This document shows, piece after piece, positions 43,283 through 51,769 of a stretch of 64,000 nt of DNA. A program made the translations under genes and the position numbers. How positions within the stretch are numbered: position 1 is the stretch's first letter; each line of letters begins with the position of its first letter. The stretch is from Pimelobacter simplex (lineage in GTDB: Bacteria; Actinomycetota; Actinomycetes; Propionibacteriales; Nocardioidaceae): positions 186,001-250,000 of the forward strand of contig NZ_CP096276.1 of the NCBI RefSeq assembly GCF_024662235.1, written 5' to 3'. The notes under the pieces were generated by a model that worked only from the letters and a program-made list of their open reading frames with translations, was not told the DNA's origin and did no database searches.

Positions 43283-44397
43283 GCCGCCCGCGCGTCGTCG
43301 TCGCCGGGCTGGGCGACAGCGGTCTGCTGACCGCGATCCACCTGGCCCGCGCGGACGTCGACGTGGTCGGCGTCTCCAGCAAGCCCGGCCTGGTCAGCGG
43401 CCAGGAGCTCGGCCTGCGCCTGGCCCGTCCCGAGCGCTGGGCGCGGGACTACCGGATCGGGTTCGACCGGTTCCGCCGCCTCGACAGCGCCGAGGTCGTG
43501 CACGCCGAGCTGACCCACCTAGACCCGGTCGCCCGGACCGTGACCGTCGACGACGGCACCACCGCCCGCCCGATCCCGTACGACGTCCTGGTGGTCGCGA
43601 CCGGTGTCAGCAACGGCTTCTGGCGCCGTCCCGCGCTGCAGACCGAGGCCGAGGTGACCGCGACGATCACCGCCGCGCACGCCCGGCTCGCGGCGGCCGG
43701 CTCCCTGCTCGTCGTCGGCGGCGGGGCCGCCGCGGTCGCGAGCGCGCTGCAGTGCGCGACCCGCTGGCCCGCGCTGCGGGTGACGCTGGCGTTCCCGGGG
43801 GAGCGGGCGCTGCCGCAGCACCACCCGAACACCTGGACCCACGTACGCCGCCGGCTGCTCGCCGCGGGCGTCGACCTGCGCCCGGGGCACCGGGCGGTGG
43901 TCCCCGACGGGTTCGACTGCGACCGGATCACGACCGGTCCGGTCGCGTGGAGCACCGGCCAGCCGCCGTACCCGGCGGACGCGGTGCTGTGGGCGATCGG
44001 CCGGGTCCGGCCCAACACGGGCTGGCTGCCGGCGGAGGCGCTCGACGAGCAGGGCTTCGTCCGGGTCGGTCCGGACCTGCGGGTGCCCGGTCTCGCCGGG
44101 GTCTTCGCGGTCGGCGACGTCGCCGCGACCGACCCGCTGCGTACCTCGGCCCGCGGGCGTGCGGACCGGCTGGTCGCGGCCAACGTCCGGGCCCACCTGG
44201 CGGGCCGGCCGCTGGGGGAGTTCCGGCCCGCGCGGCGCCGGTGGGGCTCGGTGCTCGGTGTGGAGGACGACGGCCTGCGGGTGTTCACGGCCTCGGGCCG
44301 GCCGTTCCGGTTCCCGGCGTGGGCGGTCGGTGCGGTGCTCCAGCCGTGGATCGTGCGGCGCGGGATCTACCGGGGGATCCGCGGCTCCCGGCGGTGA
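43279..44397 (+). CDS. FAD-dependent NAD(P)H oxidoreductase (NDH-2-like fold)
   Basis: 372 residues from the GTG at 43279 overlapping the DUF1295 stop. The FAD-binding start RVVVAGLGDSGLLTAIHLA has a modified GxGxxG. A second nucleotide fold follows (SLLVVGGGAAAVASALQC, about 135-152), and GLAGVFAVGDVAATDPL closes the FAD site. This is the pyridine nucleotide-disulfide oxidoreductase fold without an obvious redox Cys pair, similar to type II NADH dehydrogenases or AIF-like enzymes. Co-transcription with DUF1295 places it under the same KstR-type control. Confidence 0.78.
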   Translation: MSRPRVVVAGLGDSGLLTAIHLARADVDVVGVSSKPGLVSGQELGLRLARPERWARDYRIGFDRFRRLDSAEVVHAELTHLDPVARTVTVDDGTTARPIPYDVLVVATGVSNGFWRRPALQTEAEVTATITAAHARLAAAGSLLVVGGGAAAVASALQCATRWPALRVTLAFPGERALPQHHPNTWTHVRRRLLAAGVDLRPGHRAVVPDGFDCDRITTGPVAWSTGQPPYPADAVLWAIGRVRPNTGWLPAEALDEQGFVRVGPDLRVPGLAGVFAVGDVAATDPLRTSARGRADRLVAANVRAHLAGRPLGEFRPARRRWGSVLGVEDDGLRVFTASGRPFRFPAWAVGAVLQPWIVRRGIYRGIRGSRR

Positions 44398-44444
44398 CGC
44401 CGAGGACCCTTCCACCGTGACAGTTTTGGTGGCAGAGTCGCGTC

Positions 44445-46007
44445 ATGTATCCCGGGACCTGGGCCGCGACCACGCCGGACAAGCCGGCCCTGATCATGGC
44501 CGGCAGCGGCCGGACCCTCACCTACGGTGAGCTCGACGAGCGCAGCCTGCGCCTGGCCCGGCACCTGCGCGCGGCGGGACTGGGCCCTGGCGACGTCGTC
44601 GCGCTGATCAGCGACAACCGGCCCGAGACCTACGAGGTCTACTGGGCCGCCCTGCGCTCGGGGCTCTACATCACGGCGGTCAACAGCCATCTCGCGGCGG
44701 GCGAGGCGTCGTACATCGTGCGCGACTGCGGGGCCAAGGCCCTCGTCGTCTCGGCGGCCCTCGCGACGATGGTCGCCGACCTCGACGCCGACCTCGACCT
44801 GTCGGTCCGGCTCGCCTACGGCGGCCCCCTCCCCGGGTACGACGACTACGAGACCGCGCTCGCCGGGGCCGGCACCGAGCCGCTGCCGGAGCAGCCCCAC
44901 GGCGACGACCTGCTCTACTCCAGCGGTACGACGGGACGCCCCAAGGGGATCAAGCCGCCCCTGCCCGCGATCGCCGTCGACGAGCCGGGCTACCTCTACC
45001 CGGCGATGTTCGCGCCGGCCTACGGCTTCGACGCCGACACCGTCTACCTCTCGCCCGCGCCGGTCTACCACGCCGCGCCGCTGCGGTTCGGCGGCGTGAT
45101 CCACACCGTCGGCGGCACGCTGGTGATGATGGAGCGGTTCGACGCCGCGGCCGCGCTCGCGGCGATCGAGGAGCACGGGGTCACGCACACCCAGATGGTG
45201 CCGACGATGTTCGTCCGGCTGCTCAAGCTCGACGACGAGGTCCGGCTGGCCCACGACCTGTCGACCCTGCGCTGCGTCGTGCATGCTGCGGCGCCCTGCC
45301 CGGTCGACGTCAAGCAGCGGATGATCGCGTGGCTGGGCCCGATCCTCGAGGAGTACTACGCCTCGACCGAGGCCAACGGCGCCACCCGGATCGACTCCGC
45401 GACCTGGCTCCAGCACCCCGGCTCGGTCGGGCAGCCGCTGCTGGGCGTCCCGCACGTCGTCGGCGAGGACGGGGCGGAGCTGGTCGCGGGCGAGGTCGGC
45501 ACGATCTACTTCGAGCGCGAGACCCGGACCTTCAGCTATCACAACGACCCGGAGCGGACGAGGGCCACCGAGCACCCGGAGCACCCGAGCTGGACCACGG
45601 TCGGCGACCTGGGCTACCTCGACGACGAGGGCTTCCTCTACCTGACTGATCGCAAGGCGTTCATGATCATCAGCGGGGGCGTGAACATCTACCCCCAGGA
45701 GATCGAGGACCTGTTCACGCTGCACCCGGCGGTTGCCGACATCGCGGTGATCGGGGTGCCCGACGACGACATGGGTGAGCGGGTGGTGGCCTTCGTGCAG
45801 CCGGCCGCGAGCGCGGAGAACGGGGAGGACGCGACGCTCGCGGCCGACCTGGCGGCGTACGCCCGGGAGCGGATCGCGCACTACAAGGTGCCGCGCGAGT
45901 TCCACTTCCGGGCGTCCCTGCCCCGCACGCCCACCGGCAAGATGGTCAAGGGCAGGCTGCGCGACGAGTACGTGGCGCAGGCCGGGGACCGCGTTCCTCC
46001 TAGGTGA
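44445..46007 (+). CDS. Acyl-CoA synthetase (AMP-forming, FadD-like)
   Basis: 520 residues. The adenylate-forming signature YSSGTTGRPKGIKPP (about 161-175) is the ATP loop, EEYYASTEANGATRI the A5 motif, and TVGDLGYLDDEGFLYLTDRK the hinge region, with the catalytic Lys in RTPTGKMVKGRL near the C-terminus. It activates a carboxylic acid to its CoA thioester. The substrate cannot be read from sequence; sterol side-chain or fatty acids are plausible given the KstR-type site upstream. A half-site GTGACAGT lies 21 bases before the start. Confidence 0.88.
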   Translation: MYPGTWAATTPDKPALIMAGSGRTLTYGELDERSLRLARHLRAAGLGPGDVVALISDNRPETYEVYWAALRSGLYITAVNSHLAAGEASYIVRDCGAKALVVSAALATMVADLDADLDLSVRLAYGGPLPGYDDYETALAGAGTEPLPEQPHGDDLLYSSGTTGRPKGIKPPLPAIAVDEPGYLYPAMFAPAYGFDADTVYLSPAPVYHAAPLRFGGVIHTVGGTLVMMERFDAAAALAAIEEHGVTHTQMVPTMFVRLLKLDDEVRLAHDLSTLRCVVHAAAPCPVDVKQRMIAWLGPILEEYYASTEANGATRIDSATWLQHPGSVGQPLLGVPHVVGEDGAELVAGEVGTIYFERETRTFSYHNDPERTRATEHPEHPSWTTVGDLGYLDDEGFLYLTDRKAFMIISGGVNIYPQEIEDLFTLHPAVADIAVIGVPDDDMGERVVAFVQPAASAENGEDATLAADLAAYARERIAHYKVPREFHFRASLPRTPTGKMVKGRLRDEYVAQAGDRVPPR

Positions 46008-46143
46008 AGATGCTGACGCCGCCGGGGCCGACGAGCAGCCCCACCACGATCAGCACGATTCCCCAGAGGAGCTGGCCTCGGAACAGGCTGACGATGCCTG
46101 CGACGACCAGGATCACGGCGAGGATCCACAAGATGAATGCCAC
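46000..46143 (-). CDS. Small two-segment membrane protein with GPGG motif
   Basis: 47 residues from the GTG at 46143; too short to be noticed by length alone. The sequence FILWILAVILVVAGIVSLFR, then GQLLWGIVLIVVGLLVGPGG and VSIFT gives two transmembrane segments and ends in GPGG plus a few residues, a form repeated in small actinobacterial membrane proteins (GPGG-motif family). Its function is unknown. The 3' end overlaps the convergent acyl-CoA synthetase gene by 8 bases. Confidence 0.7.
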   Translation of the reverse strand: MAFILWILAVILVVAGIVSLFRGQLLWGIVLIVVGLLVGPGGVSIFT

Positions 46144-46280
46144 GGTTTCCCTCCTGTCGGTGGGGCCGGTTGCCCCCGCTCCACCCAGTACCCGCGGGCC
46201 CTCCGGGCAGACGGTTCACCCGCTCGTCACCCTCGGGGTCTAGGGTCCGGGCGTCCGCATTCCCTGCTCGGAGGAAGCCC

Positions 46281-47474
46281 ATGCGACGTACCCCTGCCGT
46301 GCTCGCCGCCCTGGCGGCGCTGACCGCGCTCACCACCCCGGCCGGCGCGTCCCCGCCCCCGCCCGCCCCGGACCGGCACCCGACGGTCCGCTTCGCCACC
46401 TTCAACGCCTCGCTCAACCGCGGCGCCGAGGGGCAGCTCGTCGCCGACCTCGCGACGCCCGGCAACGTCCAGGCGGCCAATGTCGCCGAGACGATCCAGC
46501 GGGCGCGCCCGGACGTCGTCCTCATCAACGAGTTCGACTACGCGCCCGGTGCGGCCGACCTCTTCCGCGACAACTACCTCGAGGTCGGCCAGCGCGGCGC
46601 GGCGCCGATCACCTACCCGTACGCCTACGTCGCGCCGGTCAACACCGGCGTCCCGAGCGGCTTCGACCTCAACAACGACGGCCAGGTCGGCGGCGGTGAC
46701 GACGCCTTCGGGTTCGGGCTGTTCCCCGGTCAGTACGGGATGGTCGTCTACTCGCGCTACCCGATCGACACCGCACGGGTGCGGACCTTCCAGCACTTCC
46801 TCTGGAAGGACATGCCCGGCTCGCTGCTGCCGCGCGACTGGTACTCGGGCGCCGAGCAGGCGGTGCTCCGGCTCTCGTCGAAGTCGCACTGGGACGTGCC
46901 GATCCGGATCGGCCGCCGTACCGTCCACCTGCTGGCGGCGCACCCCACCCCGCCGACCTTCGACGGCCCCGAGGACCGCAACGGCAAGCGCAACCACGAC
47001 GAGATCCGGTTCTGGGCCGACTACGTCGCGGGCCCCGCGCGCAGCCGCTATATCTACGACGACGCGGGCCGGCGCGGTGGCCTGCGGCCCGGCTCGAGCT
47101 TCGTGATCGCCGGCGACCTCAACGCCGACCCCTACGACGGCGACTCGGTCGACCACGCCGCGCGCCAGCTCCTCGACCACCCCCGGATCGCGACCCGCGT
47201 GGTCCCGACCTCCGCCGGCGCGCCCGAGGCCGCGGCCCTCCAGGGCGGCGCCAACCTCGACCACCGCGGCGACCCGGCCCGCGACACCGCGGACTTCGCC
47301 GACGGCGCACCCGGCAACCTGCGCGTCGACTACGTCCTGCCCTCGCGCCGGCTGCACCCGGTCCGGGGTGGGGTCTTCTGGCCGGTCGCGGCGGACCCGC
47401 TGGCGCGGCTGACCGGGGTCTATCCGTTCCCGACCTCGGACCACCGGTTGGTCTGGCTGGACCTGCGGCGCTGA
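46281..47474 (+). CDS. Secreted endonuclease/exonuclease/phosphatase-fold protein
   Basis: 397 residues from the ATG at 46281 with GGAGGAA upstream. A signal peptide (VLAALAALTALTTPAGA) is followed by the EEP fold: VRFATFNASLNRG with the metal-binding Asn, VVLINEFDY with the metal-binding Glu, FVIAGDLNADPYDGD with the catalytic Asp/Asn, and SDHRLVWLDL with the final His. The fold covers extracellular nucleases and phosphoesterases, often with phytase-like or DNase activity. The substrate is unknown. Monocistronic. Confidence 0.83.
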   Translation: MRRTPAVLAALAALTALTTPAGASPPPPAPDRHPTVRFATFNASLNRGAEGQLVADLATPGNVQAANVAETIQRARPDVVLINEFDYAPGAADLFRDNYLEVGQRGAAPITYPYAYVAPVNTGVPSGFDLNNDGQVGGGDDAFGFGLFPGQYGMVVYSRYPIDTARVRTFQHFLWKDMPGSLLPRDWYSGAEQAVLRLSSKSHWDVPIRIGRRTVHLLAAHPTPPTFDGPEDRNGKRNHDEIRFWADYVAGPARSRYIYDDAGRRGGLRPGSSFVIAGDLNADPYDGDSVDHAARQLLDHPRIATRVVPTSAGAPEAAALQGGANLDHRGDPARDTADFADGAPGNLRVDYVLPSRRLHPVRGGVFWPVAADPLARLTGVYPFPTSDHRLVWLDLRR

Positions 47475-47483
47475 GCGGCGCTG

Positions 47484-47900
47484 CTAGCGCTCCTCGTCGT
47501 CGGGGATGACGTGGACGGCGGCCTCCTCCGCGCTCGCCGCGGCGCCGTCGATACCGACGTCCTCGGCGACGAGGTCCGGCTCGAGATCGTCGCCGGCGCC
47601 CGCGTCGGGCTCGACCAACCGGCCCGCGCGCCGCTCGCCCACCTCGGTACCGGCCTCGTCGGCGTCGTGGGGGAGTCCGTCGTCGTCGGCGTCCGGCGCG
47701 GAGCCGGCCGCCTCGTCGGGCACCTCCTCGGCCAGCCGGTCGGCCAGCGGCCGGTCGTGGGTCTGCTCCCAGGGCGTGGTGCCGTAGCGCTGGGCGGCGG
47801 AGTACCGCTCTGGCGGCGAGTAGCCGCGGTCGAGCTCGTCGTCGACGTCGTCGCCGAGCAGAGTGTCCTCCGGGGGCAGCTGCGGATCGCTGTTCGTCAT
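47484..47900 (-). CDS. Acidic DUF5709-type protein
   Basis: 138 residues, very acidic and without membrane segments. The N-terminus has ELDRGYSPPERYSAAQRYGT and the next part LADRLAEEVPDE, a pattern typical of actinobacterial DUF5709 proteins. Function unknown. It is divergent from the DUF4126 gene, whose start is about 44 bases away. Confidence 0.65.
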   Translation of the reverse strand: MTNSDPQLPPEDTLLGDDVDDELDRGYSPPERYSAAQRYGTTPWEQTHDRPLADRLAEEVPDEAAGSAPDADDDGLPHDADEAGTEVGERRAGRLVEPDAGAGDDLEPDLVAEDVGIDGAAASAEEAAVHVIPDDEER

Positions 47901-47943
47901 GGAGGTGCGGTACCCGGAGGTCGCGAAGACCTACGCTGAGCCC

Positions 47944-48579
47944 GTGGAATCACTCGCCCTGGCGTTCTCCTCGGGATGGGCCAGCGGGATCAACAGCTAC
48001 CTGGTCGTGCTCGTGCTCGGCCTGGCGGACCGGTTCGGCTCCTTCGCCTCGATCCCGGACGTGCTGGGGCGGTGGGAGGTGCTGGCGGTCGCCGCGGTGC
48101 TCTACGCCTTCGAGTTCGTCGCCGACAAGATCCCGTACGTCGACTCGGCGTGGGATGTCGTCTCGACCGCGATCCGCCCGCTCGTGGGCGGCGTGGTGGG
48201 CGTGCTGATCGCGGGTGACTCGGCGTCGGTCAACGAGCTCGTCGGCGGGCTGGTGGGCGGCGGCAGCGCGCTGGCGTCGCACTCGGTCAAGACCGGCACC
48301 CGGATGGCGGTCAACACGGTGCCCGAGCCGTTCAGCAACATCAGCATCAGCGTCGGTGAGGACGTCGCCGTGCTCGCCGTGGTGTGGTTCGCGATCGAGC
48401 ACCCCTATGCCGCCGCGTCGATCGCGGGGGTGCTGCTGGCGGCGGGGCTGGTCCTGCTGTGGCTCGCCTGGCGCACGGTACGAAGGGGTTGGCTGCGGTT
48501 CCGCGCGTGGCGGGAGCGCCGGGCCGGCCGCACCGGCCGGGTCGAGGGCGCCGGGGTGGGCTCAGGGGGCGAGCAGTAG
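47944..48579 (+). CDS. DUF4126 membrane protein
   Basis: 211 residues from the GTG at 47944, chosen because the family starts directly with VESLALAFSSGWASGINSYL; an ATG at 47899 would add an unrelated tail. It has about four to five hydrophobic segments and the conserved FEFVADKIPYVDSAWDVVST. Membrane protein of unknown function. Its 3' end overlaps the convergent ROK gene by 18 bases. Confidence 0.75.
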   Translation: MESLALAFSSGWASGINSYLVVLVLGLADRFGSFASIPDVLGRWEVLAVAAVLYAFEFVADKIPYVDSAWDVVSTAIRPLVGGVVGVLIAGDSASVNELVGGLVGGGSALASHSVKTGTRMAVNTVPEPFSNISISVGEDVAVLAVVWFAIEHPYAAASIAGVLLAAGLVLLWLAWRTVRRGWLRFRAWRERRAGRTGRVEGAGVGSGGEQ

Positions 48580-49719
48580 CTCGGTGCTCTCGGCGGCGAG
48601 CAGCAGCGAGCCGAGCAGGCTCGCCCGCTCGCCGAGCGCGCTCGCGGCGACGGTGGTCTGGGCGACCGGGTCCAGTGCGTGGCGGCGCAGCCCCATGCGC
48701 ACCGACTCCAGGATCAGGTCGCCGGCCTGGGCCATGTCGCCGCCCAGGACGACGATCGCGGGGTTGAGCAGGTTGACGACCGCCGCGAGGCCGCGGCCGA
48801 GGTGGAGCCCGGCGTCCTCGAAGGCGCGGCGCGCGGACACGTCGCCGTCGTGGGCGGCGGCCACGATCTGCTCGAGCGTGGCGCCCGGCAGCTGGCCCCC
48901 GATGAGCGCCTGGATCGCCTCGACCGACGTGTAGGTCTCGAGGCACCCGCGACTGCCGCAGCGGCACAGGGGGCCGTGCTCGTCGACGGTGAGGTGGCCG
49001 AGCTCGCCGGCGCTGCCGGAGGAGCCGCGGAACAGCTGGTTGGCGATGATGATGCCGGCGCCCACGCCTGAGGAGATCTTGACGAAGACGGAGCTGTCGT
49101 GGCCGCGGGCCACGCCGATCCGGTGCTCGGCCAGTGCGCCGAGGTTGGCGTCGTTCTCGATCTGGACGGCGGTCCCGAAGGTCTCGCGGGCCGCGGCGCG
49201 GGCGTCGACCCCGCGCCAGCCGGGCAGGATCGCGGCGCTCTGGATGACGCCGTCGGTCACCGGACCGGCCAGCCCGAGCCCGACCTGGCGCAGCACGGTG
49301 CCCGCGGGGTGGAGCCGGTCGACCATGGTCCGGGCCAGGGCGAGCGCCTCGCGGTGCCCGAGGTCGGGGTCGATCGGGCAGCGCTCCTCGGTGAGCAGCC
49401 GTCCGGTGACGTCGCCGATCGCCACGGCGAGGTGGCGGTGGCCGAAGTCGACGCCCGCGACGACGCCGGCACCGAGCGACATCCGGACCGCGGAGCCGCG
49501 GCGTCCGCTGCCCGCCTCGGTGTCGACCAGGCCGGCCTGGCTGAGGTCGCGGACGATATTGGAGACCGTGGCCGGTGCCAGACCGGTGGCCCGGGCCAGC
49601 TCGGCCTGGGTGAAGGCCCCGTCGGTGGCAGAGGCGTCGCGCAGGGCGTGCAGCACGCGACGCTGGTTGGCTGTCCGCAGGGACGCGGTCGAGCCAGGAG
49701 CGGCTGCGGACGAGGACAT
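48562..49719 (-). CDS. ROK-family transcriptional regulator
   Basis: 385 residues from the ATG at 49719. An N-terminal winged helix (AFTQAELARATGLAPATVSN, then IVRDLSQAGLVDTEAG) precedes a sugar-kinase-like ROK domain with the nucleotide loop VAGVDFGHRHLAVAIGDVTG and the zinc motif CRCGSRGCLETY. ROK regulators repress sugar-uptake genes until the sugar binds. It is divergent from a complete sugar ABC transporter operon, which is the likely target. Confidence 0.87.
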   Translation of the reverse strand: MSSSAAAPGSTASLRTANQRRVLHALRDASATDGAFTQAELARATGLAPATVSNIVRDLSQAGLVDTEAGSGRRGSAVRMSLGAGVVAGVDFGHRHLAVAIGDVTGRLLTEERCPIDPDLGHREALALARTMVDRLHPAGTVLRQVGLGLAGPVTDGVIQSAAILPGWRGVDARAAARETFGTAVQIENDANLGALAEHRIGVARGHDSSVFVKISSGVGAGIIIANQLFRGSSGSAGELGHLTVDEHGPLCRCGSRGCLETYTSVEAIQALIGGQLPGATLEQIVAAAHDGDVSARRAFEDAGLHLGRGLAAVVNLLNPAIVVLGGDMAQAGDLILESVRMGLRRHALDPVAQTTVAASALGERASLLGSLLLAAESTELLLAP

Positions 49720-49803
49720 GGGCACACTGTGCCGGGGTGAGCCGAGAATGGTCAAGAACGGAACGCAAATCGTCGATCGGCGCTCGATCGAGTCGTTTTG
49801 TGT

Positions 49804-49814
49804 TCAAGTCTTGA
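49804..49814. promoter_or_regulatory. Candidate ROK operator
   Basis: TCAAG-T-CTTGA lies in the 155-base divergent region between the ROK gene and the ABC operon. A related half-site GTCAAGA occurs at 49751-49757. Confidence 0.35.
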
Positions 49815-49874
49815 CGACAACGATGTGACCCATGACACTCGAAGGCATCCATCGGAGCCGTCGAGGAGAAGTCC

Positions 49875-50957
49875 ATGTCCACCCTGGTACGCCGCGTCGC
49901 AGCCCTCAGCGCTGCCCTGTTCCTCGGTGCCACCGCGCTCAGCGCGTGCGGCGCCAACGACACCAAGAGCGGAGGCGACAGCGCGACCATCGCCCTCCTG
50001 CTGCCCGAGACCAAGACCACCCGCTACGAGGCCCACGACCGCCCCCTCTTCGAGGCGAAGGTCAAGGACCTGTGCAGCGACTGCAAGGTCCTCTACTTCA
50101 ACGCCGACCAGGACGAGAAGAAGCAGGCCCAGCAGCTCACCAGCGCGCTCGACCAGGGCGCGGACGTCGTCGTCCTCGACCCGGTCAACGGCAAGACCGC
50201 GGCCGGCATGGTCGACGAGGCCAAGGGTCAGGACGTCCCGGTGGTGGCCTACGACCGGTTCATCGAGAACGCCGACTACTACATGTCCTTCGACAACGAG
50301 ACCGTCGGCAAGATGCAGGCGCAGGCCCTGGTCGACGCGATGGGTGACAAGGGCAGCATCCTGATGCTCAACGGCGCCCCCTCCGACCCCAACGCCGCGC
50401 AGTTCAAGAAGGGCGCGCACAGCGTGCTCGACGGGAGCAAGGTCACGGTCCTGGCCGAGTACGACAACCCCGACTGGAGCCCCGACAACGCCCAGAAGTG
50501 GACCACCGACCAGATCAACAAGTTCGACGCGAGCAAGATCCAGGGCGTCTACGCGGCCAACGACGGACAGGCCGGCGGTGTCGTCGCCGCCCTCACCGGC
50601 GGCGGGGTCGCTGCGGACAAGCTGCCGCCGATCACCGGTCAGGACGCCGAGATCGCCGCCCTGCAGCGCATCGTCGCCGGGGAGCAGACCATGACGATCT
50701 ACAAGCCGATCAAGATCGAGGCCGAGACCGCCGCCGAGGTCGCGGTGGCGCTGGCCAAGGGGGACGACGCGCCCGCGAAGACGGCGACCGGGATCGACCA
50801 GAGCGAGTACGAGAGCGTGCCGTCCTACATCTTCACGCCGATCGTGCTGACCGCCGAGAACATGAAGGACACGATCATCGCCGACGGCTTCTACCAGGTC
50901 TCCGACATCTGCACCTCCGACTACGCCGCGGCCTGCGCCGAGGCCGGCCTGTCCTGA
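49875..50957 (+). CDS. Sugar ABC transporter substrate-binding lipoprotein
   Basis: 360 residues. The signal peptide ends in a lipobox (TALSAC, Cys about 25). The body is a periplasmic-binding type 1 (RbsB/XylF-like) fold: ATIALLLPETKTTRYEAHDR, then GADVVVLDPVNGKTAAGMVD, VPVVAYDRFIEN and GVYAANDGQAGGVVAAL. It captures a sugar outside the membrane and delivers it to the permease. First gene of a three-gene operon, each overlapping the next (TGATG). The xylose-type subgroup is suggested, but the ligand is not provable here. Confidence 0.88.
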   Translation: MSTLVRRVAALSAALFLGATALSACGANDTKSGGDSATIALLLPETKTTRYEAHDRPLFEAKVKDLCSDCKVLYFNADQDEKKQAQQLTSALDQGADVVVLDPVNGKTAAGMVDEAKGQDVPVVAYDRFIENADYYMSFDNETVGKMQAQALVDAMGDKGSILMLNGAPSDPNAAQFKKGAHSVLDGSKVTVLAEYDNPDWSPDNAQKWTTDQINKFDASKIQGVYAANDGQAGGVVAALTGGGVAADKLPPITGQDAEIAALQRIVAGEQTMTIYKPIKIEAETAAEVAVALAKGDDAPAKTATGIDQSEYESVPSYIFTPIVLTAENMKDTIIADGFYQVSDICTSDYAAACAEAGLS

Positions 50958-51769
50958 TGACGCTCACCGCTCCGGTGGCCCCGGCCGGCGACACGGGCGA
51001 GGTCGTCCTGTCGCTGGCCGGGATCCACAAACGGTTCGGCGCGGTCCAGGCCCTCACGGACGTGGGCCTCACCGTCCGCGCCGGTGAGGTGGTCGCCCTC
51101 GTCGGCGACAACGGCGCGGGGAAGTCGACCCTGGTCAAGGTGATCTCCGGCGTCTACCAACCCGACGCCGGGCAGGTCGAGTTCGAGCAGCGCCCGGTCG
51201 TCATCGGCGGCCCGGCGGGTGCCCAGGCGCTCGGCATCGCGACCGTCTTCCAGGACCTCGCGCTGTGCGACAACCTCGACGTGGTGGCCAACCTCTTCCT
51301 CGGCACCGAGCACCGCCGGGGCCTGCTCCTCGACGAGGTCTCGATGGAGCAGCAGGCGTGGCGGCTGCTGCGCTCGCTGTCCGCCAAGATCCCATCGGTA
51401 CGGATCCCGGTCGCCTCGCTCTCGGGCGGGCAGCGGCAGACCGTGGCGATCGCCCGCTCGCTGGTCGGCGACCCGCGCGTGGTCCTGCTCGACGAGCCGA
51501 CCGCGGCGCTCGGCGTGGCCCAGACCGCCGAGGTGCTCAACCTGGTCGAGCGGCTGCGCGACCACGGGCTCGGCGTGATCCTGGTCAGCCACAACATGGC
51601 CGACGTCCAGGCGGTCGCCGACCGGATCGTCGTGCTCCGGCTGGGGCGCAACGTGGCGGAGTTCGCCGCCGAGGAGGCGACGACCGACCAGCTCGTCGCC
51701 GCCATCACCGGCGCGTCGGACAACGTGGTCGCCCAGCGGGCGGCGCGTCGTACGGAGGGACGGGGATGA
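50957..51769 (+). CDS. Sugar ABC transporter ATP-binding protein
   Basis: 270 residues with a single nucleotide-binding domain: Walker A GDNGAGKSTLVKVISG (about 56-71), Q-loop FQDL, signature LSGGQRQTVAIARSLV (about 155-170), Walker B VVLLDEPTAAL (about 175-185) and H-loop LVSHN. CUT2-type transporters often have a double NBD (as in RbsA); this is the shorter single-domain form. The ATG overlaps the TGA of the binding-protein gene. Confidence 0.9.
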   Translation: MTLTAPVAPAGDTGEVVLSLAGIHKRFGAVQALTDVGLTVRAGEVVALVGDNGAGKSTLVKVISGVYQPDAGQVEFEQRPVVIGGPAGAQALGIATVFQDLALCDNLDVVANLFLGTEHRRGLLLDEVSMEQQAWRLLRSLSAKIPSVRIPVASLSGGQRQTVAIARSLVGDPRVVLLDEPTAALGVAQTAEVLNLVERLRDHGLGVILVSHNMADVQAVADRIVVLRLGRNVAEFAAEEATTDQLVAAITGASDNVVAQRAARRTEGRG

